DNA from: Fibrella forsythiae | GTDB taxonomy: Bacteria; Bacteroidota; Bacteroidia; Cytophagales; Spirosomataceae | NCBI RefSeq assembly: GCF_017353175.1 | Contig: NZ_JAFMYW010000001.1 | Span: forward strand, 1,116,001 to 1,180,000 | DNA length: 64,000 bases | Reading direction: 5' to 3' | Shown here: piece by piece, positions 44,758 through 55,700 of the stretch | Numbering within the stretch: position 1 is the first letter of the stretch | How the letters are laid out: the number at the start of each line of letters is the position of its first letter | Translations under genes and position numbers: made by a program | The notes under the pieces: model-generated | What the model was told of the DNA's origin: nothing | Seen by the model: only the letters and a program-made list of their open reading frames with translations | Databases searched by the model: none

Positions 44758-45696
44758 ATGAAAGCAGCCATCATTAACCAATACGGCACCAGCCACGAAT
44801 TACAGATTCAGGACGTACCCAGACCTGAAGTTGATTCACACGAGGTGCTCATCCGGGTACACGCTACCGGCATTAATCCGCTCGATACCAAAGTGCGCCA
44901 GGGAGCCATGAAGCTGATGTTACCCGGTTCGTTCCCGAAAATCCTGGGTGCCGAATGCGCGGGGGTCGTTGAAGAAGTGGGCCTGATGGTCAGCGACTTC
45001 CAGCCAGGTGATCGGGTTGTCGCCTCGCTGGGAACGCTGGGAGCAGGCTACGCAGAATATGCCGTTGCCAAAGAGAAGAACGTAGTAAAGCTACCCGACG
45101 CCATCGATTTCATCCAGGCTGCCGCCATGCCGATTGCCGCTGGCACCGCCCTGCAGGCCATGCGCGATAAAGGACACCTGCGGCCAAACGATCGTGTTCT
45201 GATCAACGGTGCCGCCGGTGGCGTAGGTACGTTTGCGGTACAGATTGCCAGGATCATCGGCGCCCATATAACCGCCGTTTGCAGCACCGACAACGCCGCT
45301 CTGGTCAGGCAACTCGGGGCCGATGTGGTTATCGACTATAAAACGACTGATTTCACCAAACTTCCCGATAAGTTTGAGGTTGTGTTCGATGCCGTTGGCA
45401 AAAGCTCGTTCGATGCCTGCCGCGACATACTGACGCCCGAAGGCACCTACGTAACCACAACGCCTTCGCCCAGGCAGATCCTGGAAGAAGTAGTCACGAT
45501 TTTTACGAAGCAGAAAGCCGATTCGCTCATTTTCTCATTCACGCAGGAAGACATGAACTGGCTGATAAAACAGGTTACAGCCGGCAAACTCGTGTCAGTC
45601 ATTGAGAAGACGTACCCACTCGATAGCGTCGCTCAGGCCCACGAATACAGCGAGACGGGCCACGTAAAAGGAAAACTGGTGTTGGTGATCAGGTAG
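44758..45696 (+). CDS. Zinc-independent NADPH:quinone oxidoreductase-like MDR protein
   Basis: A 312-residue medium-chain dehydrogenase/reductase from ATG 44758 (MKAAIINQYGTSHELQIQDV). It shows GINPLDTKVRQGA, ILGAECAGVVEEVG, the nucleotide motif INGAAGGVGTFAVQIARIIGA, VFDAVGKSSFDAC and a C-terminal GHVKGKLVLVI. It lacks the structural-zinc cysteines, as quinone oxidoreductases do. It is probably cytoplasmic and reduces quinones or enones with NADPH. Confidence 0.92.
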   Translation: MKAAIINQYGTSHELQIQDVPRPEVDSHEVLIRVHATGINPLDTKVRQGAMKLMLPGSFPKILGAECAGVVEEVGLMVSDFQPGDRVVASLGTLGAGYAEYAVAKEKNVVKLPDAIDFIQAAAMPIAAGTALQAMRDKGHLRPNDRVLINGAAGGVGTFAVQIARIIGAHITAVCSTDNAALVRQLGADVVIDYKTTDFTKLPDKFEVVFDAVGKSSFDACRDILTPEGTYVTTTPSPRQILEEVVTIFTKQKADSLIFSFTQEDMNWLIKQVTAGKLVSVIEKTYPLDSVAQAHEYSETGHVKGKLVLVIR

Positions 45697-45857
45697 TTTA
45701 AGCATAGGCGCGACGTGGCCCTCAACCGCCCCACAGCATCAGGAAGTCATTAAATACCCCTTAAACTACCAACCAAACAGGCCTCTACCGGTTGTCTGAA
45801 AAGCAGTAGCCCAAGCAGGCTTCTACTGCGCTAATCCAGCATTGATTCGTCTTCATC

Positions 45858-46457
45858 ATGGCAACGACAACCGCCTCATCAACGATCCTGCCCTGGCCAT
45901 CACTTTACCTGCGGGCAGGCTTTCTGGGCGTATTAGGCATACTTCTGTTTCTAACCGGCAGTCGGCAGACCCTGCTCTCAGTAGGTGGCCTGAGCGCATT
46001 ACTGTTGCTGGCTGGCTTCAGCGCTCATCGGTTCTGGCGCAGTAGCCGATCAATCGGCAAGCCCGATTATTGGTTTATGATTGCGGGTATACTCGACATT
46101 GCTTTTGGCATCGGATTACTGTTTTACCTCGGCAGCCCGACCAAAGGCGTCGATAATTTACTGGGCAGTTGGGGAGTGCTCGTGGCAATTACGCAGGCAG
46201 TGGCCACCATATACACGTTCCTGGGCGTGAAAGATAACAGCGAAAGTGGACAGGATATGACCGTGATCATCCTCCATTTCATCAACGCGCTGCTTGGTGG
46301 CGGCACGGCCTTTATGCTGGTTCAACGGCCATTTGATGATCAGTCTATGCAGGTTGCCGGCCTGTTTCCGGTAGATATGGCCGTGCTGCTGGTCATTCTG
46401 GTTCGTCGGTTAAAAATGGATGTAGCTCTTGATGAATCTCAACAGTCGAATAGCTAA
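45858..46457 (+). CDS. HdeD/DUF308-like small membrane protein
   Basis: A 199-residue protein with about six membrane segments: LYLRAGFLGVLGILLFLTG, LLSVGGLSALLLLAGFSAHR, YWFMIAGILDIAFGIGLLFY, LGSWGVLVAITQAVATIYTF, VIILHFINALLGGGTAFML and VDMAVLLVILVRR. Topology and pattern fit the HdeD/DUF308 group, named for acid resistance in E. coli but of unknown function elsewhere. It precedes the Dps gene by 41 bases, so stress-linked co-expression is plausible. Confidence 0.72.
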   Translation: MATTTASSTILPWPSLYLRAGFLGVLGILLFLTGSRQTLLSVGGLSALLLLAGFSAHRFWRSSRSIGKPDYWFMIAGILDIAFGIGLLFYLGSPTKGVDNLLGSWGVLVAITQAVATIYTFLGVKDNSESGQDMTVIILHFINALLGGGTAFMLVQRPFDDQSMQVAGLFPVDMAVLLVILVRRLKMDVALDESQQSNS

Positions 46458-46498
46458 AGAGGTTACACAGTTAGTCACGCTCATAAAACGCAACAACA

Positions 46499-47005
46499 AT
46501 GCCTACAACAAAGAAGGAGCAGTTGCTCCATACGCCCTCAGACCTGAAAGAATCGGATCGTTCGCACCTTGCCGAAGTAATCAATGCGCTGGTAGCCGAC
46601 TCATTTGCCCTGTATGTAAAGACGAAGAATTACCACTGGCATATGTCGGGTCGGCATTTCCGCGATTATCACCTGCTACTCGATGAGCAGGCCGAACAGA
46701 TCTTCGCTACGATTGACCCGCTGGCCGAACGTGTCCGTAAACTGGGAGAGCGCACCATTCACTCGATTTCACAAATTGGCCGCCTTCAACGAGTGAAGGA
46801 TAATGACAAAGACTTTGTGGCGCCAATCGATATGCTCATCGACCTGCTGGAAGAGAATAAGGCAATGGCCAAGAACATGCGCGAAGCCCACGAAGACTGC
46901 GACAATGCCGACGACGTGGCCACCGCCAGCCTGCTTGAGGTATATATCGACGAAACCGAACGCCGGGCCTGGTTCCTGTTCGAAGCCACCCGCGAAATCG
47001 ACTAG
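46499..47005 (+). CDS. dps: Dps-family DNA-protecting ferritin-like protein
   Basis: A 168-residue Dps/miniferritin. The ferroxidase signature is clear: YHWHMSGRHFRDYHLLLDEQ with the His and Asp/Glu ligands, then DPLAERVRKLGERTIHS. It oxidises Fe2+ with peroxide and stores iron, forming a dodecamer that protects DNA. The N-terminal lysines (PTTKKEQ) may help DNA binding. The gene ends 26 bases before a strong terminator. Confidence 0.95.
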   Translation: MPTTKKEQLLHTPSDLKESDRSHLAEVINALVADSFALYVKTKNYHWHMSGRHFRDYHLLLDEQAEQIFATIDPLAERVRKLGERTIHSISQIGRLQRVKDNDKDFVAPIDMLIDLLEENKAMAKNMREAHEDCDNADDVATASLLEVYIDETERRAWFLFEATREID

Positions 47006-47030
47006 AGGTCTGGTTTACGCGTTGATTCAG

Positions 47031-47100
47031 CGCCCCGCCCGGCCATCTTACTGGTGCCACTTGCCTGGCAAACCTGTGAGATGGCCGGGCGGGGCGTTTT
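47031..47100 (+). terminator. Long perfect hairpin with T-run after dps
   Basis: An 18-bp perfect GC-rich stem (47031-47048 with 47079-47096, core CGCCCCGCCCGGCCATCT) and a 30-base loop, followed by TTTT. It closes the HdeD-like/dps operon. Confidence 0.92.
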
Positions 47101-47246
47101 GCGTTTAACTAGTTTTAGCTGGGTGAGTAACTGGCCTGTCTGTTCTACTTCTACCAGCATTTCCCGCTCTTATTTACCTGACCTGCAAACGTTATACGCA
47201 GGGAAACGTACCTGGTAGATCGATCTTTCCTAACCACCGTAACTCC

Positions 47247-49310
47247 ATGATCACCCCTTCTTATCCGCGACTGACCTGTTCTACGGCCACCGCCTGCCTG
47301 GCACTTGTCATGGCTCCGGCAATCGTTTCGCTGGCGCAGTCGAAACTGGCTTCGCAGCAGCCTGTGCTGGGCGTTCGCTCGGCCAAAATCATCAAAGCCG
47401 ATGGTCTGTCGTTCAAAGACCTGAACCGGAACGGCCAGCTAGACAAGTACGAAGACTGGCGGCTACCACCTGAACAGCGTAGCCAGGATCTGCTGGCAAG
47501 AATGTCGGTTGAACAGAAGGTTGGTTTTATGCTGATCAGCACCTCCCGACTGAAGAACGACTGGTCGTTTGAAGCGCCTAAGAACAAGGAGCCAATCAGC
47601 AGCGATTTCAACGAGTCAGATTTGTCGACGAGCACAAATATGTTCACGCGAAAGCCATTGCCAACGCCGTTGATGAGCGCCGCCGGAACGACCAAAGCGG
47701 TGACACAATTTCACCTGCGTCATTTCATTCTCAGGGCCAACGTCAGCGCCCGTATGACCGCTGAATGGGCTAATAAGCTGCAGGCACTCTGCGAAAGCGA
47801 CGGCCTGGGTATTCCGGCCATCGTTGCCTCGAACCCGCGTAATCACGTTACGGCCACGGCCGCCATCGGTACCAGTGTTGGCAAAACGGCCTTTTCGTCC
47901 TGGCCCGGCGAACTCGGCCTGTCGGCCATGCGCGATCTGAAACTGACCCGCGAATTTGCCGACATTGCCCGGCAGGAATGGGCCGCCGTTGGCCTGCGGA
48001 AAGGCTATATGTACATGGCCGATCTGGCTACCGAGCCTCGCTGGCAACGCGTTGATGGCACGTTTGGCGAAAATGCCGACTGGGCCGCCAAGATGATGAC
48101 CGAAGTAGTGCTGGGTTTCCAGGGCAAAAAGCTGAGCAACACATCGGTAGCCATGACCACCAAACACTTTCCGGGTGGCGGCGCAGGTAAGGAAGGACAA
48201 GACCCTCATTTCGACTGGGGTAAACAGGAGGTCTTTCCCGGTAGTATGCTGGAAAATAACCTGATCCCCTTCAAAGCCGCAATTGCCGCCGGCACATCGT
48301 CAATGATGCCGTATTACTCAATGCCCGTTGGCACCCAGTATGAACCCATCGCCTACGCCTACAACCGCCCGATCATTCATGATCTGTTGCGCGTGAAACT
48401 TGGCTTTAAGGGCATCATCAACTCAGATACCGGCCCGATTGAGATGATGCCCTGGGGTGCTGAAAACCTGACCATCATCCAACGCTACAAACGTACGCTC
48501 GAAGCAGGCGTTAACCTGTATTCGGGAACGGCGGACCCCGCCAACCTGCTCGAAACTGTGAAAACCGGCCAGGTTAGCATGGCGCTGATCGACGATTCGG
48601 TTCTTCGGCTTCTTAACGAAAAGTTTGAACTGGGCCTGTTCGAGAATCCGTATGTCGATGAAGATGCCGCCGAAAAACTCGTGGGTAATGCCGCTTTTCA
48701 GGCAAGAGCCAATCTGGCCCTCCGCAAATCGATTGTGTTGCTTCGGAATGAGACAAGACTGCTTCCGGTGAAATCAGCGACTAAAGTGTATGTTGAAACC
48801 TACGCGAAACGCAACAATACGGCAGCCTTCGGTCAGGGTGAAGCGTTCGTACCAACGGATGGGAATCAGGCGTTTCAGTTCGTAAAAACACCCGAAGAGG
48901 CCGACGTTATTCTGCTCTGGCTGCTTCCGTCGGCCAAATCGCTCTTCGCATCGAATGGTGACCCCATTGAACTCTCGCTATCGAAGAACTCCGTCGATGT
49001 AGCCTACATCAATGCGCTGACGGCTAAAAAACCGACGATTCTGGCTATCAATTATACCAACCCCTGGGTAATCGATGAGATCTACAATTCAACCACGATG
49101 CCGCGTATAAAGGGGGTGATTGCTACGTTTGGTACCACCCTTGATGCCCTGCTGGATGTGGTGTCGGGCAAGTTCAACCCAACGGGCAAAATGCCATTTA
49201 CCACGCCCATTTCCGAAGCCGCCGTTCGCAACCAGCTAGAGGACGTACCTGGCTACAAAGAAGGCAAGGCCTATCCCCTCTTTAACTATGACGAAGGTAT
49301 CAGCTACTGA
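47247..49310 (+). CDS. Glycoside hydrolase family 3 (beta-glucosidase-like)
   Basis: A 687-residue exported protein (signal up to ~MAPAIVSLAQ). A calcium-loop-like motif DLNRNGQLDKYEDWR precedes the catalytic TIM barrel, as in many Bacteroidota GH3 enzymes. The barrel shows TTKHFPGGG, LGFKGIINSDTGPIE (the Asp is the likely nucleophile) and a C-terminal alpha/beta sandwich with KSIVLLRNETRLLP. It should release terminal beta-linked sugars. The following gene is a sulfatase and then a GH30 enzyme, so a shared substrate is likely. Confidence 0.92.
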   Translation: MITPSYPRLTCSTATACLALVMAPAIVSLAQSKLASQQPVLGVRSAKIIKADGLSFKDLNRNGQLDKYEDWRLPPEQRSQDLLARMSVEQKVGFMLISTSRLKNDWSFEAPKNKEPISSDFNESDLSTSTNMFTRKPLPTPLMSAAGTTKAVTQFHLRHFILRANVSARMTAEWANKLQALCESDGLGIPAIVASNPRNHVTATAAIGTSVGKTAFSSWPGELGLSAMRDLKLTREFADIARQEWAAVGLRKGYMYMADLATEPRWQRVDGTFGENADWAAKMMTEVVLGFQGKKLSNTSVAMTTKHFPGGGAGKEGQDPHFDWGKQEVFPGSMLENNLIPFKAAIAAGTSSMMPYYSMPVGTQYEPIAYAYNRPIIHDLLRVKLGFKGIINSDTGPIEMMPWGAENLTIIQRYKRTLEAGVNLYSGTADPANLLETVKTGQVSMALIDDSVLRLLNEKFELGLFENPYVDEDAAEKLVGNAAFQARANLALRKSIVLLRNETRLLPVKSATKVYVETYAKRNNTAAFGQGEAFVPTDGNQAFQFVKTPEEADVILLWLLPSAKSLFASNGDPIELSLSKNSVDVAYINALTAKKPTILAINYTNPWVIDEIYNSTTMPRIKGVIATFGTTLDALLDVVSGKFNPTGKMPFTTPISEAAVRNQLEDVPGYKEGKAYPLFNYDEGISY

Positions 49311-49389
49311 CAATGAGGCCGTTGCCAGGTAATCGATTCACCATCCACTTACGATATACCTTACCAGTTACTCACGTTACCCAACATCA

Positions 49390-50766
49390 ATGAAGAACGT
49401 TCGGCTCGTGTTTTTCGCGCTGACTAGCCTGCTCGCATTCAGTGCATTCGTCGTGTCCATTCAGGTGAAGAAGCCCGTTCAGGTGAATCGGCCACCCAAC
49501 ATCATTCTGGTCCTGATCGACGATATGGGCACAGCCGATGTAGGTTGCTTCGGGGGTACGTTTGCCCCCACCCCCAACATCGACCGGCTGGCGGCTGAGG
49601 GTATTAAATTCACGAACTACTACAGTGCGGCTCCTATCTGCTCGCCATCACGCGTGGGTCTGACCACCGGTATGGCTCCGGGCAAGTGGCGCATCACCTC
49701 GTTTCTGGCCGAACGCAAACACAACCGTAGCTGCGAACAGGCTGATTTTCTCGATGCGTCGGCACCCTCCGTGGCGCGTCAGCTTAAAAAAGCGGGTTAT
49801 GCTACGGCGCATTTCGGGAAATGGCATATGGGCGGCGGGCGCGACGTTGACAACGCGCCCGCCATACCAAACTACGGTTTCGATGAATACGCCAGCACCT
49901 GGGAAAGCCCCAGCCCCGACCCGCTACTGACCTCGACCAACTGGATCTGGGCCAGGTCAGACAGTGTGAAACGCTGGAGCCGAACGGCCTATTTTGTCGA
50001 CAAAACGCTCGATTTTCTGAAGCGCAATCCGGGCAGGCCCTGTTACATCAACCTCTGGCCCGACGATGTTCACACGCCCTGGGTGCCCGACGAAACAACG
50101 CTCGACGCCTTTCCAAAGGGGACCGAAAAACCCCGTGAATTCAGCGCGGTGCTGGCCGAACTTGACATACAGATCGGGCGCCTGATGGCGGGGCTGAAAG
50201 CAATCGGAGCCGACAACAACACACTCATCATTTTCACCAGCGATAACGGTGCCTTACCTACCTTCGGGGGGAAACGGTCAGGTACGTTCCGGGGAAGCAA
50301 GCTTTCCCTGTATGAAGGTGGGATCCGAATGCCCTTTATTGTTCGTTACCCAGCCAGCGCGCCCAAAGGAAAAACGGATAACCAATCGATTATCTGCGCC
50401 ACTGATCTATTACCAACCTTTGAGAGCCTGGCCGGGAAAAAGGGAACAACAAGCGGTGATGGCGAAAATATGGCAACGGTACTAACCGGCAAACCACGAG
50501 TTCGTACCAAGCCCATCTTCTGGGAATACGGTCGGAATACAGAGTCATTCAGATACCCGCTTCCGCACGACAGAAGCCCCAACCTCGCCATGCGGCAGGG
50601 AAACTGGAAACTGCTGGTCAACGATAACGGCACTGGTGTTGAATTGTATGATCTGACAACTGACCCATCCGAAAAAAACGACCTATCCAGTCAGCAACGC
50701 CAGGTTGCCGAACAGATGAAAGCGCAACTTTTGGCCTGGCGGTCTGCGCTGCCGAAATTGAACTGA
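49390..50766 (+). CDS. Formylglycine-type sulfatase
   Basis: A 458-residue sulfatase with N-terminal signal/anchor (MKNVRLVFFALTSLLAFSAF). It has NIILVLIDDMGTADVGCFGG (metal-binding Asp residues) and the maturation motif CSPSRVGLTTG, in which Cys84 would be converted to formylglycine. Later GKWHMGGG and FTSDNGALPTFGGK are in place. It hydrolyses sulfate esters, probably on a glycan, since GH3 and GH30 genes flank it. No maturase gene is in the window. Confidence 0.94.
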   Translation: MKNVRLVFFALTSLLAFSAFVVSIQVKKPVQVNRPPNIILVLIDDMGTADVGCFGGTFAPTPNIDRLAAEGIKFTNYYSAAPICSPSRVGLTTGMAPGKWRITSFLAERKHNRSCEQADFLDASAPSVARQLKKAGYATAHFGKWHMGGGRDVDNAPAIPNYGFDEYASTWESPSPDPLLTSTNWIWARSDSVKRWSRTAYFVDKTLDFLKRNPGRPCYINLWPDDVHTPWVPDETTLDAFPKGTEKPREFSAVLAELDIQIGRLMAGLKAIGADNNTLIIFTSDNGALPTFGGKRSGTFRGSKLSLYEGGIRMPFIVRYPASAPKGKTDNQSIICATDLLPTFESLAGKKGTTSGDGENMATVLTGKPRVRTKPIFWEYGRNTESFRYPLPHDRSPNLAMRQGNWKLLVNDNGTGVELYDLTTDPSEKNDLSSQQRQVAEQMKAQLLAWRSALPKLN

Positions 50767-51015
50767 TCCGGCCGTAAACAGTCACTTTGAGGGTTCTTTC
50801 GCCAGGAGGCTATCTGTGAGCTGGTTTTCGTTGCACAGCCGACCGGCAAACCGGACTTATGGTCTTTAGAAAACAACCCGCTTCATATCATCGAATGTCG
50901 TGTAGCGGCCTCACACATGTACCAGTTAGTGCGAACACCAGGCAACAATTTGTAGCTTTTACAGCTTGCGTTAGAAGTAGTTAATTCGAACTGTTTGTAC
51001 GAGTTTTTCATCGTT

Positions 51016-52593
51016 ATGCGTTTCATCCCTTGCCGGCTCCTGTCGGCCTTACTTTTTCCGGTTATTTTTTACACAGGCAGTCTGTCGCAGCCACTCGTGG
51101 TTACCGTTAAACCCGACCAGACTTTCCAGACCATACATAGCTTTGGCGCGTCTGACTGCTGGTCGGCGCAGTTCATTGGGCAAAATTATCCGCTTGCCAA
51201 ACGTGAACAGATTGCCGACTGGTTATTCAGTACAGACACCGATAAGGCAGGTAACCCGACAGGGATTGGCCTGTCGCTCTGGCGATTCAACATCGGGGCA
51301 GGGAGTACCGAACAGGGCGATTCGAGCGGTATCCGCAGCCCGTGGCGACGGTCGGAATGTTTTCTGAAACCCGATGGCTCGTATGACTGGACCAAACAGG
51401 CGGGGCAGCAGTGGTTTGTCGAGGCCGCTCATCGGCGTCAGGTGCCTTACCTGCTGGGTTTTACCAATTCGCCCCCGGTACAGTTTACGGCCAACGGGAA
51501 AGCCTATGCCTCAGGTACGTTGGGCGACTATAACTTCAACCGGCAGCGGCTCGGCGACTATGCCCGGTTTCTGGCCAGCGTTGCCCAGCATTTTGCGCAG
51601 AAGGGTATGCCTATGCACTACCTCAGTCCGTTCAACGAGCCGCAGTGGGATTGGGGCATCAAGAAAGGGCAACGGATGGCAACACAGGAAGGCACCCCCG
51701 CCACCAACGCCGATATGGCCGAACTAACCCGGGCGCTCAGCCGCGAACTGACCACGCGCAAACTGGCCACCCGCCTGACCCTGGGCGAAGCCGGGCAGTT
51801 GAATTACCTGTCGCAGGGAAACACAAACCGGAGCAAAGAGGGCCAGGATGATGTGATTGCCGCATTTTTCAACCCCGGCAGCCCAACCCGGATTGATAAT
51901 CTACCGAACGTGGAGCGGCTCGTTTCCGGCCATAGTTATTTCACGACTTCCCCCACAGAAAAGCTACGAAGCATTCGGGAAACGCTGGCCGGCAAGCTAC
52001 AACAAACGGGCGTAGCTTTCTGGCAATCGGAATACTGCGTGCTGGGCGATAATGACGGCGAGATCGACGGGAACGGTCGGGATCTGGGCATGACAACGGC
52101 CCTGTATGTGGCGAAGGTTATTCATACCGACTTAACTATCGCCAACGCAACGTCCTGGCAGTGGTGGCTGGCCCTCAGCGCCAGTAATTATAAAGACGGA
52201 TTGATCTACGTGGAATCGAACGGGAAGATGGGCGAAAACGCCCAAAATCAGCAGGACGGCAACATTCTGGCGTCTAAAACCTTATGGGTACTAGGAAATT
52301 ACGCCCGCTTTGTGCGCCCCGGCATGGTCCGCGTAGGCGTTCAGACCGCCGCTTCCTCTACAGATGCGCCACTGATTTCGGCCTATCGGAGCGCTGATAA
52401 AAAGCAGCTTGTCGTCGTCGTAGTCAATCCTGGTGAGGCCCGCCCCATTCAACTGGATGGCGCTGGCAGCAAGACAAAACAGGTTGAGATGTATGAGACA
52501 ACTGACACGACCGACCTGCGCAAACGAACCGTCGCCCGCGACCAGTTGACGGTTACCGCCAAGTCCGTTACAACCCTTATCATCCGGTTATGA
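51016..52593 (+). CDS. Glycoside hydrolase family 30
   Basis: From ATG 51016 a 525-residue exported enzyme (MRFIPCRLLSALLFPVIFYT). Start IHSFGASDCWSAQFIG, then LSLWRFNIGAGSTE, SPFNEPQWDW with general acid Glu208, and FWQSEYCVLGD with nucleophile Glu339; a small C-terminal beta-sandwich ends VTAKSVTTLIIRL. The family includes beta-1,6-galactanases, beta-1,6-glucanases, xylanases and glucosylceramidase; the exact activity cannot be assigned. The 250 bases before it hold no recognised gene. Confidence 0.9.
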   Translation: MRFIPCRLLSALLFPVIFYTGSLSQPLVVTVKPDQTFQTIHSFGASDCWSAQFIGQNYPLAKREQIADWLFSTDTDKAGNPTGIGLSLWRFNIGAGSTEQGDSSGIRSPWRRSECFLKPDGSYDWTKQAGQQWFVEAAHRRQVPYLLGFTNSPPVQFTANGKAYASGTLGDYNFNRQRLGDYARFLASVAQHFAQKGMPMHYLSPFNEPQWDWGIKKGQRMATQEGTPATNADMAELTRALSRELTTRKLATRLTLGEAGQLNYLSQGNTNRSKEGQDDVIAAFFNPGSPTRIDNLPNVERLVSGHSYFTTSPTEKLRSIRETLAGKLQQTGVAFWQSEYCVLGDNDGEIDGNGRDLGMTTALYVAKVIHTDLTIANATSWQWWLALSASNYKDGLIYVESNGKMGENAQNQQDGNILASKTLWVLGNYARFVRPGMVRVGVQTAASSTDAPLISAYRSADKKQLVVVVVNPGEARPIQLDGAGSKTKQVEMYETTDTTDLRKRTVARDQLTVTAKSVTTLIIRL

Positions 52594-52692
52594 TATTGGC
52601 AGTTGGCAGTCAGCTACCCTGTCAACGTGGCTTATCAACGTGCTATCTTTTGAAAAATCAGCCATTGCGCTGAAAACCGAAAGGAATGGTAA

Positions 52693-52732
52693 TTCAGCCG
52701 CTGAAACAGACAGAGCTGTTCCAGCGGCTGAA
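52693..52732. terminator. Bidirectional hairpin between convergent genes
   Basis: TTCAGCCGCTG (52693-52703) pairs with CAGCGGCTGAA (52722-52732); after one A-C mismatch the inner AACAG/CTGTT extends the stem, leaving a 6-base loop. It lies between the GH30 stop and the regulator stop. No strong T-run on either side. Confidence 0.7.
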
Positions 52733-52745
52733 AAGGAAAAGTCGA

Positions 52746-55700
52746 TTATTCCCTGTCTCGAAAGTTACTGGGGGGAACTCCCTTTTCTTCCGAAAAGACC
52801 CGGCTGAAGTACCGGGGATTGTCGAATCCTACGGCATAAGCCACCTCGGCAATACTCAGCGATGAATGCAGGAGCAGTTCCTCGGCTTTTTGCAGGCGAA
52901 GGACCCTCAGGTAAGGAATTACCGACATGCCTGTCAGCGCCATCATCTTGCGGTACAATGAGTTCCGGCTCATGCCCATCAACTGACAGATCATAGTCGT
53001 ATCCAGGGCCCCATTATCCAGATGCCGTTCCAGCGTACTACGTAGTTTAGCCACAAACTGATCTTCCCGCGCATCAGCCCCGTTGGCAGGAGTTAGGTCA
53101 GGCTGCGGGTTGCCCAGCGCTCGCTGGCTGTAATAGCGCTGCAGCAGTTGTCGGGTCTGAAGCAGATTGCCCAGCACGAGGAGTAATTCTTCCCGCCCGA
53201 AAGGCTTCACCAGGTATGCATCCCCCCCCTGCCGTAAGCCCGTAAGCCGATCGTCCATAGCGGCCCGGGCCGTGAGCAGGACAATCGGTATGTGGCTGGT
53301 GCGTTCGTCATTCTTCAGGATGGCGCAAAGTTCAAATCCGTCTTTGATAGGCATCATCACGTCACTGACAATCAGATCTGGTATAATGGCCAGTGCCTGC
53401 GCAACACCGATCTGCCCGTTTTCGGCCCGTATGATCTGGTACTCCTCTCGCAGGCAACTCTGGATATAGGTAGCAGCATCGTCATTGTCTTCCACCAGTA
53501 GCAATACGGGGCGAGCTGGCGTCTCGTCCGGATCGGCTTCTACCCAGTTACCCATCTCACCCGGGTCAGACGTGGTTAGCATGGTCATAGGCTGTATATG
53601 ACTGACAAGGGGCGCTTGCCGGGTCAGAGGTAGAGAGACCAAAAATTCAGCGCCCAGTCTGAATGCCCCCGGTCTGGATGGATCCGGTCTGTTGCGAACG
53701 GCCAATCCACCCTGCATCAAACTAACCAACTCCCGTACCAGCGCAAGGCCAATGCCGGTGCCACCACTGGCCGACCCGACCAAATGTTGCCCAGCCGACT
53801 CGTCGGACTGCTGATAAAAGCGATCGAAGATCCTCGCCAGGCTGGCCGGATCAATACCGGGGCCAGTATCGCTGACGGTGATTTGAATCCATGGGTCGTT
53901 CAATTGATGGATGGGCGTAAGGGCCTCATGGTACCCCTGCGGAGCAAGTGGTTGCCAGCGGGGCTGAATAGCCACTTCACAACGTACCTGCCCTCCTGAC
54001 GGGGTAAAATGGAGCGCGTTTCCCAGCAAATTGGCCACGATGTCCTGTAGTTTATCGGGGTTGAAGTCGGCCTCAACGCTTACCTTCTCTGCATGCACGG
54101 CCAGCCCCACACGCTTTATCTCGGCGATCAACTGAAACGACTCACCAACGAAGCGGATAAACTGGATCAGATCGGTTCGCACGAGTTTGAGCGGCATCTT
54201 GCCGGCTTCCAATCTGGAAAGATCCAGAATTTGATTGATCAGCCGCAGCAGGTTGCGGCCGTTGCGCTCAATCAAAATGGCCGATTGCTGCAACTGGGGG
54301 TCGGCCTGCCGATGGAGATTGTCGGCCATGCCCAGAATCACCGTTAGGGGCGTGCGAAATTCATGGGAGATGTTGGCGAAAGAGCGGGATTTAGTCTCGT
54401 CGAGCTGTTGTAGATCCTGCGCCTGCCGGGCAATGACCCGGGTGGCCTCGTCGATCTTAGTTTGCAACCGGGCTTGTTCTTGTTGGTAGTTCCAATCCCG
54501 CCATCGCCCCCAGCCCCACGCCCCACCCAGCAACAAAGAGAACAGGATAAGGGCAAACCAGGGGCTCATATAAAACGGCCGCAGCACCCGCACCCCAATG
54601 GAAAGCGTAGCCGCCGACAGTCGGCCATCGGCCGACTGTCCCCTGATCAGTAACTGATGATCGCCGTAGGGTAGGTTGCTCAGCCGCAGATACGGCTCAG
54701 TTTGGTCGTGCCAAGTGTTATCTACCCCCTTAAATTGATAAGCGTAAGTATTTTTTTTGGCATCGGTGTAATTGATCAGCGCAAAAGCGAGAATGCTGCT
54801 TTTGTCGTCGGGTTGTAAGGTGATTTGATTGGTCCGGAGTAGTTCCGCTGTTTTGTCGACCAGCGTGTTGCGATCAGCCTCAAACTGACGCAAGGAAACT
54901 ACGCGTAGGGGCAGGGTGGGCAGCGGAGGTTCGGCGTCGAAATCACGCGGATCGAAAGCCGTTACGCCGTTCAGCCCCCCGAAATAGAGCCGTCCCTGCG
55001 CATTCTGATAATGGGCGATGCGGTTGAACTCGTTATTGGTGATGCCGTCGGGCACCGTATAGGTCCGGGTGGTGAGCCGGACCGGATCAAACTGCATGAT
55101 ACCGTTGTCGCTGCTGAGCCAGAGGTGGCCCCGGTGGTCGGGATACACCGCGTAGATGTTATCATTATTCAGCCCGTCGGCCCGCCGAAATTGGCGGTAG
55201 TGACCTTGGGCGCGATCCCAGCGCACCAGCCCTGTATTAGCCGTTGCCAGCCAGAATACCCCCTGCGGGTCCTGGTAAAAATGCTGGTAGCTGTCGGCGG
55301 GTAGTTGAGACGCCCCCCGTCCACCCCGCCAGTAACGGGCCGTAACGCCCTTCTTTGGGTCGACCGTATAGAGTCCCGTGTTGGCGCAGAGCCAGATCGT
55401 GCCCTGCCGGTCGGTGCCAATGTGCAGGATATGAGCCTTGGCTAACTCGGAAAACTGGTTATAACCCCGGAAGGGAAGCACCTGGTTGGCCACCGGGTCG
55501 ACCAGCCACAGACCAGGATCGCCACCGGCCAGCAGCCGACTGGGTTTTGTCGAATACGGATGAATGCTCCAGATCATCGTTCCCGAACCAGGGGTCGGCA
55601 TCACGGTGGTTTTTGTGGTCTGGTAGTCGTAGGCCACTAACGTAGTGACCTGGGCTAAATACAGCTTTCCACCCAGCGGATCGCTCATACTGTTAAAAAC